Assembly: GCF_025905425.1 (NCBI RefSeq)
Contig: NZ_CP109603.1
Location: 1,276,001 to 1,340,000 of the forward strand
Direction: 5' to 3'
DNA length: 64,000 bases
Origin: Pseudomonas putida
GTDB lineage: Bacteria; Pseudomonadota; Gammaproteobacteria; Pseudomonadales; Pseudomonadaceae
Numbering within the stretch: position 1 is the stretch's first letter; every line of letters starts with the position of its first letter. The notes below the pieces were generated by a model. The model saw only the letters and a program-made list of their open reading frames with translations. It had not been told where the DNA came from and ran no database searches. Positions 19,578-28,009 of this stretch are shown here, in pieces. Position numbers and translations under genes: made by a program.

Positions 19578-20088
19578 CTGCAACAGGGGAAGATTCGATT
19601 AAATCAACAAGAACAATTGATTCGATCCGTCCGGTCATTTCGTTATGGCGGGCATTCCTACCTTGGCCAACGGCATCCCCGGCGCAGCAGGTGTTGCGCC
19701 GCTGATGGTGGTCAAGCTTGCGGAATTTTTAGTCTCGGCAGAATGGTGGCGCAAAAGAAATCTGCAATGGAGTCGGGCATTACGGCCAACGAGTCGGATG
19801 TACAAAAGGTCTCCTCCTGGACGCCTGCGCTGAGGATTAATGACCAGAGCTTTTTATACTGACGGTGCAAGTTTAGCGGTTCGGCTGGCGTGCGCCGATG
19901 GCGGAATATATTTCACGGAACCACACAGTCACCTCGGCCAGATTTTCCCCGAGCGTGTGCATGACTATGGCGGAGAACTGCCGAAATTGTCCTCTGCAGG
20001 CAGATCGCGTTCTCACAACGGGGCACATTCAGCAATCACGATACGCAGATAGCGGCTGGTCATTTCGAATAGCAACTCTTCCTTTTGC

Positions 20089-20092
20089 CTAA
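20089..20092. repeat. Left target-site duplication CTAA
   Basis: CTAA directly precedes the left inverted repeat and is repeated at 21261-21264. This matches the YTAR target preference of IS5-group elements. Confidence 0.8.
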
Positions 20093-21260
20093 GGATTCTC
20101 CGATCAAGTCCCCAAATGTGCTGAAATACGCCTGACCACCTGATCCGAGCCACCCATGAGCCAGATGAGCTTTTCCGACTTCGAATATGCCGGCAAGCGC
20201 AAGCAGACACGCCGCGAACGCTTCCTCGCCGAGATGGATCAGGTCGTGCCCTGGACTGGGCTGCTGGGGCTGATCGAGCCGTTCTATCCCAAGGCCGGCG
20301 GCGGTAGAAAACCCTACCCGCTGGAAACCATGCTGCGCATCCATCTGTTGCAGAACTGGTTCTCCCTGAGCGATCCGGCCATGGAAGAAGCGCTCTACGA
20401 AATCACGCCTATGCGCCAGTTCGCACGCCTGACGCTGAGCGCGCGGATCCCCGAAGACACCACGATCATGAATTTCCGGCACTTGCTGGAGAAGCATCAA
20501 CTCGCACCTGCGATCCTTGCGGTCATCAACGGTTACTTGCAGGAGAAAGGCCTGTCGTTGCGCCAGGGCACCATCGTTGATGCCACCATTATTCATGCCC
20601 CAAGTTCGACCAAGAACGAAGAAGGCAAGCGCGATCCCGAGATGCATCAGACCAAGAAAGGCAATCAGTATTTTTTCGGGATGAAGGCTCATATCGGCGT
20701 CGATGCTGAATCCGGCCTGGTTCATCACGTCCATGGCACCGCAGCCAATGTGGCCGATGTCACACAGGTCGCCGAGCTGTTGCATGGCGAAGAAAACGCG
20801 GTGTATGCAGACGCCGGGTACAGCGGTGTCGAGAAGCGCGAAGAGCATGAAAATCGTGAGGTGATCTGGCAAGTCGCCGCGCGCCGCAGCACGTATTCCA
20901 AGCTGAACAAACGCAGCCTGCTTTACAAAGCCAAGCGCCAAATTGAGTACTGCAAAGCTCAGACACGGGCCAAGGTTGAGCAACCGTTTCGGGTGATCAA
21001 ACGGCAATTTGGTTACGTGAAAGTGCGCTTTCGAGGGCTGATGAAGAACACGGCTCAGTTGACCACGCTGTTCGCTCTGTCGAACCTATGGATGGCTCGA
21101 AAGCAGCTGATGGGTATGGGCAAGTTACGCGCGTAACACGGAAGACCGGGCGACAAAGCCCTCAAAACGCTGTGCATGGGACTTTCTTTCGGCAAGCAGC
21201 GGTACGCGCCGGAGAATGTTTGGCCTGCCGCCGCTTTTCGGCAAGTTGATCGGAGCATCC
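20093..21260 (+). mobile_element. IS5-family insertion sequence, 1168 bp, apparently complete
   Basis: The left end GGATTCTCCGATCAAGT and the complement of the right end GGATGCTCCGATCAACT are imperfect inverted repeats (15 of 17 match). Between them is one full-length transposase. CTAA flanks both ends. The element interrupts the ghost tetR gene. Its good condition compared with its surroundings suggests it arrived later than the first decay of the target. Confidence 0.9.
20156..21136 (+). CDS. IS5-family transposase
   Basis: A 326-residue DDE transposase of the IS5 group. The N-terminal domain (DUF772-like) reads RKPYPLETMLRIHLLQNWFSLSDP; the catalytic part has the first Asp in GTIVDATIIHAP, the second in VYADAGYSGVEKR, and the Glu in the KVEQPFRVIKRQFGYVKVRF region. 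It ends QLMGMGKLRA. The length is normal for the group and the frame is intact, so it is probably active or was recently. Confidence 0.93.
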   Translation: MSQMSFSDFEYAGKRKQTRRERFLAEMDQVVPWTGLLGLIEPFYPKAGGGRKPYPLETMLRIHLLQNWFSLSDPAMEEALYEITPMRQFARLTLSARIPEDTTIMNFRHLLEKHQLAPAILAVINGYLQEKGLSLRQGTIVDATIIHAPSSTKNEEGKRDPEMHQTKKGNQYFFGMKAHIGVDAESGLVHHVHGTAANVADVTQVAELLHGEENAVYADAGYSGVEKREEHENREVIWQVAARRSTYSKLNKRSLLYKAKRQIEYCKAQTRAKVEQPFRVIKRQFGYVKVRFRGLMKNTAQLTTLFALSNLWMARKQLMGMGKLRA

Positions 21261-21264
21261 CTAA
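21261..21264. repeat. Right target-site duplication CTAA
   Basis: Second copy of the four-base target duplication; see 20089. Confidence 0.8.
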
Positions 21265-21410
21265 ATGATATAGAGCGCCTCGATCCAGGACTGTAGCCTT
21301 CTCCTGCTCAGCAAGACCGGTTGTGTGAAGTCCCGCGTCGAAAAAGCGCTACAGCGATTTTCAGTATCCGTACCTTGGTACCATTTTCAGTGGCTTCGAT
21401 GGCGGTGGCG

Positions 21411-22422
21411 GTATTTTTCTTCGCCTTGAATGAGCCCCAGCGTGTTAGTTCTAGTCATACCCATACGGCTGAAGCGAAAGATAACGATCATCGCCCGGCA
21501 GCGCAGTCGTTACCAACCGCACTCAATTCTTGCGGATAGCACTCGCCAGATAGCATTGGGTCGGCTGGTGTTCCGATAGCCAGTTTGCTAGGGCTATGAT
21601 ATGCGTTGGCGACGCAACTCGGTGATGATCGTGGTTGTGTGCTCCAGCTTGATCTCGCTGACCGGCTGTTTGCGCGTAGCAGGCAAGATGAGGTTTCTCA
21701 GCCCCCTCCTCGAAACCCTGAGATTCGATACGTAATATTTGTCCCAGCATTTCCATGCGGATCAGCCTGTGTTTCCTGCTCGAAAAGTAAGTCGAAGCAG
21801 TTTAAACCCTCGGTCAGGTTTCGGTCAGCGGCAACATCCGGGGTTGCTCTGGGGTGATCATCCGTTGGAACGCAGAGAAGGCATTCCTCAGTGTTGATGT
21901 GATTTCCCTCAGAGTACCTCACCCGGCGGGAGCCTTCAGTCCGCGTGGTGCTGAATCTGAAGGAGGGGGGGCTGGATTCTTTGTTGCCCATATTATCTGT
22001 CCGGGGTCTGGTGGGTATGGTGGTTGATAAACTAGCTGGCTGATCCCTCTGATCCCTCTGATAGGCCTGGAGCAGCTCTCGTTCCAGATAACTCTAAAGT
22101 TCTTTGTAGAGTGTGGCGCAGATCTGTAAGCTTCCAAAGTTCAACGATAAGAAATCCCTTGAAGGTAAAAGTTTCTTCCAGTGATTGCACTGCGCTGGCT
22201 GTTTCCAAGGATGCAAATTTTCGATTGGTTTCCGCTAAGCGATGATGAGTGGTGAATGGCCGCACATTGGCGCAATACGTCACAGTGAATAGGGTCGCTA
22301 ATAAAGCTCCAAGAGTTCTCGTAGTCAAAATTGCTTAAATATTTCTTATGTGAACTGTGGGCGCAGGGTAGCCCTGAGAATAACGAGCTAGGCCTGGAGC
22401 GCATCGAGGGCTAAATTATGAG
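21411..22422. other. AT-richer decayed region without a recognisable gene
   Basis: I see no family. Two things stand out. A 44-codon frame at 21601-21735 on the plus strand begins MRWRRNSVMIVVV and has a lipoprotein-like lipobox (LISLTGC), probably a cut-off gene start. A minus-strand frame at 22032-22328 begins with a signal-like segment (MTTRTLGALLATLFTVTYCA) and has plausible composition but no known relatives that I can name. Confidence 0.35.
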
Positions 22423-23118
22423 TTAACCTTCGCATCCACTCAGGTCACAAGTCATACCTTGGTATGATAGACTGCTGGTGGCTGAAGAGTACATTTGCTC
22501 AAGACTCTGAGTAAATACCTCTACTGATTGCGCGCCCGATATAGTGCAGGTTTTGGCAAGTTGGAAAAGCGGGACCCCGCTTCCGAAGCTCTTGGCCGTA
22601 GACTCATCCTTAGTAATCAATCGAATTAATTCGCTATTGGTCCAGGCGTTTTTGACAAATTCTTTCGGGATGTCTAGTTTTGCCGCCTCCACCGCAATTG
22701 AATCGAGATCGTAGAGTGAGACTCCTCGCGTAATACTAGCTTCATAGAGATTTTCGATCAGTGCCTGGCTAACGTCAAGCCTGTCGGCAGCTTTAACTAA
22801 AGCATGAACAGCGGTCGTGTCACCAAATAATAGTGTGTCAAAATTATAGACTAGGCCTGTCGCCTCTGCGTGAGTTTGAATGCTGTTTACAAAATCGTCC
22901 ACTGAGCGATGGTTACCAAATTTTTTAAGCAGAACGGCTTTGATTGGCATTGGTCTTTGGCCTATCGCTAGGCGGTAAGCTCTATGATTAACCTTGATTT
23001 GGTCGCGATGCTTAAAGTTTGCGAGTGCCATTTCGAAGCGATGCTTTGCAATCCAGCACCACGGGCAGGCAAAATCAGACCAGACTTCAACGGTGAGGCT
23101 TTGGATCGAGGTGGTCAT
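22423..23118 (-). CDS. DsbA-family (FrnE-like) thiol oxidoreductase
   Basis: A 231-residue thioredoxin-fold protein of the cytoplasmic FrnE/2-hydroxychromene isomerase-like DsbA group. The active site is CPWC at residues 18-21; there is no signal peptide. The start MTTSIQ follows a GGA ribosome site. A 16-bp palindrome identical to that before the AhpD-like gene lies 40 bases upstream (23158-23173), and the tetR gene is divergent. A role in cytoplasmic thiol or disulfide stress is inferred from family and regulon. The C-terminus carries an extra Cys pair (CDLSGC). Confidence 0.85.
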   Translation of the reverse strand: MTTSIQSLTVEVWSDFACPWCWIAKHRFEMALANFKHRDQIKVNHRAYRLAIGQRPMPIKAVLLKKFGNHRSVDDFVNSIQTHAEATGLVYNFDTLLFGDTTAVHALVKAADRLDVSQALIENLYEASITRGVSLYDLDSIAVEAAKLDIPKEFVKNAWTNSELIRLITKDESTAKSFGSGVPLFQLAKTCTISGAQSVEVFTQSLEQMYSSATSSLSYQGMTCDLSGCEG

Positions 23119-23157
23119 GGTTAATTCCAAGTGGAAATGATAGGTTTAGTCTAATTT

Positions 23158-23173
23158 TACCATCTAGTAGGTA
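23158..23173. promoter_or_regulatory. Operator palindrome TACC-N8-GGTA (dsbA/tetR)
   Basis: TACCATCTAGTAGGTA. Its reverse complement is identical at all 16 positions to the site at 27363-27378. It lies between the divergent dsbA-like and tetR genes, 40 bases before the dsbA-like start. Confidence 0.8.
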
Positions 23174-23438
23174 GTCCTGCAATGTCTCTCAGTGCTGGTG
23201 GGGAACGTGCCTCACGTGAAGCCTGTTCGCGGGTGGGTAGGCACTTGCCTCAAGTCAATTTTCAGGTTTTTCGCCTTGCTGTCTCCTGTGTTGTCAGCAT
23301 CTCGGGTCATGTGCAAGGCCAGTTTACGTGGCTTCACTGCGAGCTATATTTAAGGGGGCCGTCCTAGGATAGGCGGTACCTTGATGGTGCGTGTAAAACG
23401 AGGTATTCTGTAAGCTTATTTTGTTAAGCGAGTTTGGA

Positions 23439-24005
23439 ATGAGTACCCGTACTGACCTTCTTGCATCTGCAGAGTCTTTGTTGCGCACAAAAGGGTATGC
23501 AGCGTTCAGTTATGCTGACCTTGCACACATCATCGGTATTAGTAAAGCAAGCATCCATCACCACTTCCCAACAAAGGAAAAATTAGGTGTGGCGATTGTG
23601 GAGAACTATATCTTCAGATTCTGTAAGCGTCTTGAGCAAATCGATCAGGAGTCTGAAAGCGCGGTGCAGCGTCTAATTGCGTTCTCCGCCTTATTTCGTG
23701 AAAGTCGTGATGCGAGCCTTCTGCCGCTTTGTGGCGCTCTGGCAGCGGAAATCGCTGTACTACCGGATAGCCTGCGTAAGCTCACTAAAGGCTTTTTTGA
23801 GCTACATCTACGTTGGGTAGAGGATACGGTCAAGCTCGGGCAAGAGGAGGGCGAAATAAAGACTTCGCAAGGGCTCAAGCCACTTTCTCGAACGATTCTG
23901 AATTTCTTGGAGGGGGAGGCCTTTGTTTCTTGGGCTATCCAAGAAGACTCTAGTTCTGAGAATTCTTTTGAATGCTTCTTGAGTGGCTTTACAAAGCATT
24001 CGTGA
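23439..24005 (+). CDS. TetR/AcrR-family regulator of the thiol block
   Basis: A 188-residue TetR protein: an N-terminal HTH (ADLAHIIGISKASIHHHFPTK, about residues 28-48) and a C-terminal ligand domain with several Cys/Leu-rich helices (ASLLPLCGALAAEIAVLP). Family knowledge: it acts as a dimeric repressor on palindromes and is released by a ligand. It lies in the middle of genes preceded by the shared TACC-N8-GGTA palindrome, so it is the natural candidate to bind it. The cysteine in LPLCGAL could sense electrophiles as in NemR-like proteins (speculative). The start chosen is the ATG at 23439. Confidence 0.85.
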   Translation: MSTRTDLLASAESLLRTKGYAAFSYADLAHIIGISKASIHHHFPTKEKLGVAIVENYIFRFCKRLEQIDQESESAVQRLIAFSALFRESRDASLLPLCGALAAEIAVLPDSLRKLTKGFFELHLRWVEDTVKLGQEEGEIKTSQGLKPLSRTILNFLEGEAFVSWAIQEDSSSENSFECFLSGFTKHS

Positions 24006-24056
24006 TTTGGTCGTCGCCGACGTCGGGCTAGCGCGCCGGCGAGACTGACACGGAAG

Positions 24057-25232
24057 TTACTTCAAATTTTTACTGAATTCATTAAGCGCTTCCTCTAGAT
24101 CTCGAATAAGATCGTCAGCGTCTTCCAGGCCGACATGAAGTCGAATCAAATGCCCTGGCTCTTCCCATGGTTTTGCGGTTCTTATTGATTGTAGCGTTGC
24201 GGGGAGCACCAGGCTCTCAAAGCCTCCCCACGAGTATCCAATCGAGAACAACTTCAATGAATCAACAAGCTTGTCTACACACGCCTGTGGTGCCTCTCGT
24301 GTCACAAACGACAAGAGCCCAGAAGCACCTTTGAAATCTCGCTTCCAAAGGTTGTGCTGAGGATGGGATTCGAGAGCTGGGTAGAAAACCGATTTCACTT
24401 CGGATCGTTGCTCAAGCCATTTCCCTACAGTGATCGCATTTCTCTGGTGTCGCTCCAGGCGTACATGCAACGTGCGTAGCCCGCGGAGGGCAAGCGTAAC
24501 GTCGTCGGGGCTGGCGAAAATGCCCGTCAGTGCGTGGAAGGATTTGATCTTATCCCACGCGCGCGGCGAAGCAGAAATGGTACCCAGCATCGCATCAGAA
24601 TGACCTACGATATATTTGGTCGCGGCCATCACCGAAAGATCGATTCCATGCTCAATGGCGGGGAAGAAGAGAGGTGTACCCCACGTGTTATCGGTGATAG
24701 TGAATGCGCCGTGTGTCCGGGCGACTCTCACGATGGCAGGGATGTCCTGGACCTCCATGGTCAGGGAGCCGGGTGACTCGGTGTAGATGACCTTCGTGTT
24801 CGGTTTGACCAGGCTCTCGATGTCAGCACCAAGGGTGGGGTCGTAATAAGTCACTTCAAAATTGAAGCGGTTCTGCAGTGAATCGCACAGCGTGCGAACG
24901 GGTGAGTAGACGTTATCTGGGATCAAAATATGATCACCAGCTTCCATCAGAGCAAGGATCGCCGTTGAGCATGCGGCAAGGCCCGAAGGGCATAGCACCG
25001 TACCTTCTGCTCCTTCTAGCGCTTTGATTGCGCTTGTCAATGCATCGGTAGAGGGGTTCCCCCATCGACCGTACTGGTATTTTTGCCGTCCCTCACGAAA
25101 TGCCTCGGCGCTAGGGAATACGACAGTCGACCCGCGATAAATCGGTGTATTCACGAACCCGTGATGCTGGTCGGGCTGTATTCCACCATGGGTCAAAAGC
25201 GTTTGCACATCATACTCTTGTTTTGCACTCAT
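24057..25232 (-). CDS. metC: Cystathionine beta-lyase-type PLP enzyme
   Basis: A 391-residue Cys/Met-metabolism PLP enzyme. The Schiff-base Lys is K206 in SVMAATKYIVGHSD; TESPGSLTMEVQDIPAI (151-167) is typical of MetC-type cystathionine beta-lyases, and YGRWGNPST (54-62) is the cofactor-phosphate region. Such enzymes cleave C-S bonds of cystathionine, and often of cystine or S-substituted cysteines, releasing pyruvate and ammonia. The start MSAKQ at 25232 is preferred over 25256; both are open. It shares the operator-containing intergenic region with the permease gene, suggesting uptake and cleavage of a sulfur amino acid (inference). Confidence 0.85.
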   Translation of the reverse strand: MSAKQEYDVQTLLTHGGIQPDQHHGFVNTPIYRGSTVVFPSAEAFREGRQKYQYGRWGNPSTDALTSAIKALEGAEGTVLCPSGLAACSTAILALMEAGDHILIPDNVYSPVRTLCDSLQNRFNFEVTYYDPTLGADIESLVKPNTKVIYTESPGSLTMEVQDIPAIVRVARTHGAFTITDNTWGTPLFFPAIEHGIDLSVMAATKYIVGHSDAMLGTISASPRAWDKIKSFHALTGIFASPDDVTLALRGLRTLHVRLERHQRNAITVGKWLEQRSEVKSVFYPALESHPQHNLWKRDFKGASGLLSFVTREAPQACVDKLVDSLKLFSIGYSWGGFESLVLPATLQSIRTAKPWEEPGHLIRLHVGLEDADDLIRDLEEALNEFSKNLK

Positions 25233-25314
25233 AACCGTTTCCATGACAAAGGCCATTATTTAAGGCGTCGGGTGCTGTGCATCCTAAACCCTTAGGCATC
25301 ATATACGCAAACCG

Positions 25315-25328
25315 CTACCTAGTGGTAG
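25315..25328. promoter_or_regulatory. Shortened palindrome CTACC-TAGT-GGTAG
   Basis: This has the same half-sites (TACC/GGTA) as the regulon operator but a spacer of four bases instead of eight. It lies 83 bases before the metC-type gene. It could be a weak or altered site. Confidence 0.45.
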
Positions 25329-25390
25329 AGGATGTAAAAATCCTTATAAATCAGATACTTATACCAATATTATGATTTTTGTTGAATGTC

Positions 25391-25406
25391 TACCTACTAG
25401 GTGGTA
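25391..25406. promoter_or_regulatory. Operator palindrome TACC-N8-GGTA (metC/permease)
   Basis: TACCTACTAGGTGGTA differs from the other two full sites at a single position. It lies in the divergent intergenic region, 159 bases from each start codon. Confidence 0.75.
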
Positions 25407-25564
25407 GCGTTTTATCGTCTCTAACAAACCATTTGGCTTCGTCGCTTCCATGGAAAGCATTGGCATAAGCCAAGTCTGGTCGAGGAGCACCGCAGTAGCG
25501 TTGTTGATGAATCAGTGTTTCGTGGCGGAGCGGCACTGACACCCTATGAGTGATTAGGTGGACT

Positions 25565-27034
25565 ATGACAAACACAAAAATAAAAGTTAAGCCAGATTCC
25601 GACGTTGATAAAAAGTCGTGGCTTGAATCCCATGAGCATGGCTATGCAAAAAATCTAAAAAATCGCCATGTTCAGATGATCGCACTTGGAGGCGCTATCG
25701 GGACCGGCCTTTTTCTGGGAGCTGGCAGCAGGTTGCACACAGCCGGGCCAGGGTTAGCAGTGGCGTATTTAGTATGTGGTTTATTTGCATTCCTGATACT
25801 ACGCGCACTGGGAGAGCTGATCATGCATCGGCCAAGTTCCGGTAGTTTCGTATCCTATACTCGTGAGTTCATGGGCGAAAAAGTCGCCTACGTTGCCGGC
25901 TGGATGTATTTTCTTGTATGGGCAACGACGGGTGTAGTAGATATTACGGCCATTGCAATTTATATGAAATACTGGAATATGTTCAGTGACGTGCCTCAAT
26001 GGTTTTTTGCACTGAGTGCATTAGGGCTCGTCACGCTGCTTAATATGGTCGGAGTTAAGTGGTTCGGGGAAATGGAATTTTGGTTCGCAGTAATCAAGGT
26101 AGCTGCTATCGGTACCTTCCTGGCAGTAGGGACCTTCTTCTTCGCAACAGGCCATGAGATTGCAGGGCATCAGCCAGGGTTGGATCTAATTTTCAACAAT
26201 GGCGGTATCTTCCCTAATGGTGTGCTCCCAGCAATCATTATCATGCAGGGGGTGGTGTTCGCTTATGCCAGTATTGAGTTGGTAGGTACGGCGGCAGGCG
26301 AGACTGAAAATCCGAAAAAAGTTCTTCCCAAGGCTATCAATGGCGTAATTTGGCGGATTGGGCTTTTCTATGTTGGCTCTGTGGTCTTGTTGGTTACGGT
26401 TTTACCGTGGACGATGTACGAAGCCAATGTTAGTCCGTTCGTGACGTTCTTTGGCGCTCTTGGCGTACCAGGTATCGGTACGGTAATGAACATCGTGGTA
26501 TTGACGGCAGCATTGTCGAGTCTCAATTCAGGCTTGTACGCCACTGGCCGGGTGCTTCGCTCGCTTGCGATGGGTGGCTCTGCACCTAAGTCGTTGGCTG
26601 CCATGAATTCGCAGGGCGTTCCGTTCAAGGGCATTATCTTGACAGTGGCAATCAATGCTATTGGCGTACTTCTGAACTACCTGATCCCTTCTCAGATCTT
26701 TGAGTTGATGTTGAACGTAGCCGCCCTTGGGGTTCTGTCAACTTGGGGATTCATTGTTCTCTCGCAAATCTACTTCAGACGAGCTGTCAAGAGAGGAGAG
26801 GTAGAAGCGGTTGAGTTTAAGATGCCAGGCGCTCCATATACCTCTTGGTTGACCTTGGGCTTCTTACTTGTAGTGTTGGTCATGATCGGGTTCGATTATC
26901 CCAATGGGACGTATACGCTGCTGATGATTCCAGTTATTGCGATTGCGTTGATGTGGGGCTGGTCGCGTACAGCACATGTAAAAAATAAAAAGCCAGAAGG
27001 CCGGGTTGTCCCGGAAGTGACGGTTCTTAAGTGA
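25565..27034 (+). CDS. APC-family amino-acid permease
   Basis: A 489-residue inner-membrane permease with about twelve hydrophobic segments. It has the hallmarks of the amino-acid transporter family near helix 1 (QMIALGGAIGTGLFLGAGSRL) and helix 3 (PSSGSFVSYTREFMG). It is closest in pattern to asparagine/GABA/aromatic permeases of the AnsP/GabP type; the substrate is not deducible. The start MTNTKI is chosen. It is divergent from the metC-type gene, shares its operator region, and is followed by a good terminator, so it is a single-gene unit. Confidence 0.88.
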   Translation: MTNTKIKVKPDSDVDKKSWLESHEHGYAKNLKNRHVQMIALGGAIGTGLFLGAGSRLHTAGPGLAVAYLVCGLFAFLILRALGELIMHRPSSGSFVSYTREFMGEKVAYVAGWMYFLVWATTGVVDITAIAIYMKYWNMFSDVPQWFFALSALGLVTLLNMVGVKWFGEMEFWFAVIKVAAIGTFLAVGTFFFATGHEIAGHQPGLDLIFNNGGIFPNGVLPAIIIMQGVVFAYASIELVGTAAGETENPKKVLPKAINGVIWRIGLFYVGSVVLLVTVLPWTMYEANVSPFVTFFGALGVPGIGTVMNIVVLTAALSSLNSGLYATGRVLRSLAMGGSAPKSLAAMNSQGVPFKGIILTVAINAIGVLLNYLIPSQIFELMLNVAALGVLSTWGFIVLSQIYFRRAVKRGEVEAVEFKMPGAPYTSWLTLGFLLVVLVMIGFDYPNGTYTLLMIPVIAIALMWGWSRTAHVKNKKPEGRVVPEVTVLK

Positions 27035-27051
27035 TTTGCCCCGTCACACGA

Positions 27052-27073
27052 AGCCGCGCCTAGCGCGGCTTTT
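27052..27073 (+). terminator. Intrinsic terminator after the permease
   Basis: AGCCGCGC-CTA-GCGCGGCT followed by TTT: eight-base-pair stem and T-run. Confidence 0.85.
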
Positions 27074-27362
27074 CCGCAGATGCTTTTTCCTCAAGCCGGC
27101 TGCTTCATACGTGCTCTGGCTGGCGAGCTAGGGATTTAGCTAGGCAAGCTCACGGCTGTTGATCTATCGCCACCCTTGGCCTGAATCGCCCCGGGCTTCG
27201 TATGCGCTTACCGGAATATTCGAAAACGGAGAAGCTCATCGGGCTCATGGCAAAGCTTGCTGCGGTCGCTGAACGGAAGGCTATTTCAGCACAGGTCGGG
27301 TGGCCTGTGCTGACGTGATTGGAGAGCCACCTACGGGTGGCGAACGACAGCTCTTGTCAGCC
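27074..27362. other. Intergenic region without a gene
   Basis: No coding frame. It contains GGTGGCGAACGACAGCTCT (27336-27354), which resembles GGTGGCGAACGGCAGCTCT near 61816; this may be part of a dispersed intergenic element. Confidence 0.4.
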
Positions 27363-27378
27363 TACCTACTAGATGGTA
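27363..27378. promoter_or_regulatory. Operator palindrome TACC-N8-GGTA (ahpD-like gene)
   Basis: TACCTACTAGATGGTA, 70 bases before the AhpD-like start codon. It is the exact reverse complement of the site at 23158-23173. Confidence 0.8.
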
Positions 27379-27447
27379 ACATTATTTAAACCCGGCTCCT
27401 TGGGTGATAACTTACTTTCTGTGCCATAGCGAAACTGCGAGGATCAC

Positions 27448-27780
27448 ATGCAAGATTGGAAACAAGCCCGTCAAGATATCAACGCTCGACTCATGCAATT
27501 GGGCGCGCTTTCTCCGGACACCATCAAAGGTGTCATGGCTCTGGGTGGCGCAGGAGCCAAGACTAACCATCTGGATGCTAAGACTCGCGAGTTAATTTCC
27601 CTGGCAGTCGCCGTAACTACGCGCTGCGATGGCTGCATCGCATTCCACGTCGCCGAAGCCAAAAAGCTCGGCGTAACCGTTGAAGAGGTGTCTGAAGCCC
27701 TTGGTGTAGCGATCAACATGAACGCAGGTGCAGCACTCGTCTACAGTACCCACGTTCTGGATGCCTTCGATAAAGAGTAA
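27448..27780 (+). CDS. AhpD-like (carboxymuconolactone decarboxylase family) protein
   Basis: A 110-residue all-helical protein with the AhpD active-site pattern TRCDGCIAFH (C60, C63, H67) preceded by KTRELISLAVAV. Family members with this CxxC-H motif act as thiol-dependent peroxidases or disulfide reductants; the decarboxylase members lack the Cys pair. The start follows a GAGGAT ribosome site. It lies under the shared operator and before osmC on the same strand. A role against oxidised thiols or peroxides is inferred. Confidence 0.85.
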   Translation: MQDWKQARQDINARLMQLGALSPDTIKGVMALGGAGAKTNHLDAKTRELISLAVAVTTRCDGCIAFHVAEAKKLGVTVEEVSEALGVAINMNAGAALVYSTHVLDAFDKE

Positions 27781-28009
27781 ACAGGTAAGCCTATCTGTTA
27801 GATACCAATACATATTGAGACAGTCAGTTTGTTGCTCAAGTGTGAATGACTGCACAATTTGATAGGTAGGCGAAATACGCGAAGCACGCTACAAGCCTGT
27901 GCAAACTATGTGACGATCAAGAGCTTGTAATTGTACCAACTGGTTGATAGATTTATTGTAATTCATCTTAAGCCGTCCGGCGCTTAAGTGCACTTGAGAG
28001 GAAAAGCAG

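Larger units (their letters stand above)
19735..21410 (-). pseudogene. Ghost tetR split by an IS
   Basis: Bases 19735-20088 and 21265-21410 align, when the IS and one CTAA are removed, with the intact tetR at 50760-51368 on the same strand. Shared blocks include ACGGCCAACGAGTC, GACCAGAGCTTTT and GATTTTCAGTAT. About 70 bases are missing near 19776 and several small indels break every frame. The neighbouring EamA relic shows that the whole tetR-eamA locus was once duplicated here. Confidence 0.7.

Noticed and set aside
21601..21735. 44-residue lipoprotein-like ORF as a real gene
   Set aside because: The lipobox is suggestive, but the frame is very short, lies in decayed DNA and has no ribosome site; kept only as a remark in the region entry.
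27859..27950. TACCAACTGGTTGATA before osmC as a fifth TetR site
   Set aside because: Outer half-sites are TACC/GATA and the centre CTAG is lost, so it is too different from the three full sites to count.
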